In this document: piece after piece, positions 62,810 to 64,000 of the stretch | Position numbering within the stretch: the stretch's first letter is position 1 | Layout of the letters: the number at the start of each line of letters is the position of its first letter | NCBI RefSeq assembly: GCF_001816165.1 | Contig: NZ_MDZC01000046.1 | Span: 186,001 to 250,000, forward strand | Source: Hymenobacter glacialis | GTDB lineage: Bacteria > Bacteroidota > Bacteroidia > Cytophagales > Hymenobacteraceae | Length of the DNA stretch: 64,000 nt | Direction of reading: 5' to 3' | The notes under the pieces: model-generated | Told to the model about the DNA's origin: nothing | Seen by the model: only the letters and a program-made list of their open reading frames with translations | Databases searched by the model: none | Translations under genes and position numbers: made by a program

Positions 62810-62819
62810 TTAAAAACGG
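62732..62819. repeat. 12-bp inverted repeat at the end of the receptor gene
   Basis: CCGTTTTTAAGC (62732-62743) and GCTTAAAAACGG (62808-62819) are perfect inverted copies 64 bases apart. On the minus strand the right arm covers the receptor stop codon and the left arm is downstream. Confidence 0.7.
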
Positions 62820-64000
62820 GCAATGAGCTTCAGATTTACCACTCGCTGCGAAAGGTAGTTTGGCACCGAATAAGTGACGCCGTTCACGTCCTGCAGGTAG
62901 TTATAGCCGCCCACATTGTTTGCCGCCAGCACGTTCAGTACCTCCAGCCCCAGCCACAGGCTCTCGTAGCTGTAGATGTGGGCTTTGGGGGCATTGTTGT
63001 TTTTTAGTCCAATCACCTTGGAAAATCCCAGGTCGACGCGGGTGTAATTGGTGGACAGGGCATTGGTACCGCGCAAATCAGGCTGATTGGGTGGCGTGAA
63101 CGGCAGACCCGTCCCAAACACCACGTTCACGTAGCCGCGCACCGAGGGGTTGTTCGGCAAGTGGTCCTGGAAGAATACGCCCAGGTTCAGCCGCTGGTCC
63201 TGCGGGCGGCGGATGTAGCCTTTGGCGTCGCGGCTTATCAGCTGGCCGTTCCGGTCGAAGGTGCTGATGGAATCGCCTTCCACATTCTCGCGGGTGGTGA
63301 GCAGGCCCAGGCTGAACCACGACTCCGCCCCTTTCACAAACTCGCCGCTCACGCGGGCATCAAACCCGGCAGCGTAGGCGGTGGCGTTGTTTTTGGCGAA
63401 GTAGCGCAGGCGCACATTGTCCACATCGTAGGGCACCACGTCGGTGAGGTACTTGTAATAGGCCTCGGTGGTGAGCTTGAACGGACGGCCGAACTTCTGA
63501 AAGCTGAGGTCGCGGCCCATAATAAAGTGATAAGACTTCTGGGCGCGCAGCGCCGGATTCAAAAATCCTTCCTGCACGCCGAGCTGGGTGGTTTGCTGGT
63601 CGCGCAGCTCGCGGTAGAACGGCGGCTGGTAGTACGCGCCCACCGCCGCCTTAAAAGACCGGTTGGGGTGGCTCGCGCTGATTTGTGAGAATTGCACCCG
63701 CGGGCTGACAACCAGCTGGCCGTTGGTGGTCCAGTAATGCGCCCGGGCCCCGTAGGTGAGCGTGCGCAGGGAATCCAGGGCCCAGGTATCCTGCAAAAAG
63801 CCCTGGCTGCGGGTGCTGAGCAGGCTCAAATCGCTACGCAGGCGCAGGCGCCGGGCGTCGGGCACAAAGTCGGCTGAGTCGGCAAAGCTGTACTCGTCAA
63901 GTTTGTCCGCTACTTTTTCACGGCCGATTTTGGCACCCCAGCGCACGGTATGGCTGCCAGTTGGCACCCAACGGCCCCTGGTTTCGGCGGTGAAGATGCG
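62810..64000 (-). CDS. TonB-dependent receptor, C-terminal part (truncated by the window)
   Basis: The frame is open from the right edge (64000) to the stop at 62810, about 396 residues, so the N-terminal plug lies outside. The visible part is a succession of beta strands of the receptor barrel: GYVNVVFGTGLPFTPPNQPD, YTRVDLGFSKVIGL, SLWLGLEVLNVLAANNVGGY, and the C-terminal strand VVNLKLIARF ending in phenylalanine. It belongs to the outer-membrane TonB-dependent receptors that import siderophores, vitamins or glycans. Substrate unknown; no SusD-like gene is visible on this side. Confidence 0.88.
   Translation of the reverse strand, partial: RIFTAETRGRWVPTGSHTVRWGAKIGREKVADKLDEYSFADSADFVPDARRLRLRSDLSLLSTRSQGFLQDTWALDSLRTLTYGARAHYWTTNGQLVVSPRVQFSQISASHPNRSFKAAVGAYYQPPFYRELRDQQTTQLGVQEGFLNPALRAQKSYHFIMGRDLSFQKFGRPFKLTTEAYYKYLTDVVPYDVDNVRLRYFAKNNATAYAAGFDARVSGEFVKGAESWFSLGLLTTRENVEGDSISTFDRNGQLISRDAKGYIRRPQDQRLNLGVFFQDHLPNNPSVRGYVNVVFGTGLPFTPPNQPDLRGTNALSTNYTRVDLGFSKVIGLKNNNAPKAHIYSYESLWLGLEVLNVLAANNVGGYNYLQDVNGVTYSVPNYLSQRVVNLKLIARF

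Overview
This is a 64 kb chromosomal stretch of a GC-rich member of the Bacteroidota. I infer a Hymenobacter-like organism. The evidence is a set of -7 promoter boxes of the form TAnnTTTG, no Shine-Dalgarno sequences of note, a type IX secretion sorting domain, a TonB-dependent receptor, DUF4369-TlpA thioredoxins and a complete his operon in the order usual for this phylum. Most of the window is ordinary core genome: 57 protein genes, two of them cut by the window edges, plus one short leader ORF, one tRNA, and many strong hairpin terminators at gene borders. I see no prophage, transposase or CRISPR array.

Region by region. 1-15 kb: a MORN/TonB-like protein, gatB, a TlpA-type lipoprotein, a possible HolD-like protein, a thioesterase, pcm, an exopolysaccharide sugar transferase, mnmA, a lipoprotein and a T9SS-exported subtilase, a zinc-ribbon protein, ribE and a propeptide-like lipoprotein. 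14-25 kb: a flavin reductase, a PAP2 phosphatase and hemF, a fused alpha/beta 2-oxoacid dehydrogenase E1, a BamA/TamA-like lipoprotein that overlaps a divergent SpoU methyltransferase, then an ECF sigma, anti-sigma and outer-membrane protein operon. 25-37 kb: an orphan ABC ATPase, a CoA-binding protein, an FAD dehydrogenase, an MHS-family symporter, tryptophan 2,3-dioxygenase, serine dehydratase beta, a TolC plus HlyD-type adaptor pair without its pump, and gpsA. 37-53 kb: two EamA-type transporters, a GT-C-like membrane protein, a DUF1015/maf pair, pdxH, yqgE, a DUF349 protein, tRNA-Thr(UGU), an HD hydrolase, gyrA and a TPR protein.

53-64 kb is the most interesting part. A roughly 0.9 kb AT-rich gap rich in short repeats leads into an orphan gene for an unrecognised winged-helix-like protein with a long variable linker. 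Convergent to it is an entire histidine biosynthesis operon on the minus strand (hisG, a hisD-hisC fusion, hisB, hisH, hisA, hisF, hisIE). In front of hisG lies a promoter and a 46-codon leader ORF whose product contains five histidines in six residues, which points to attenuation by histidine supply. The operon ends at a 20-bp perfect hairpin shared with the orphan gene. A truncated TonB-dependent receptor gene runs off the right edge.

Functional links: the his genes form one complete pathway. The sigma, anti-sigma and outer-membrane protein genes form a likely envelope-response unit. The subtilase and its lipoprotein neighbour, the BamA-like protein, the TolC/adaptor pair and the TonB receptor are cell-envelope functions. 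I did not find a clearly unprecedented multi-gene system. The best leads are the HisD-HisC fusion with its leader, and the orphan winged-helix-like gene with its repeat-rich upstream region.
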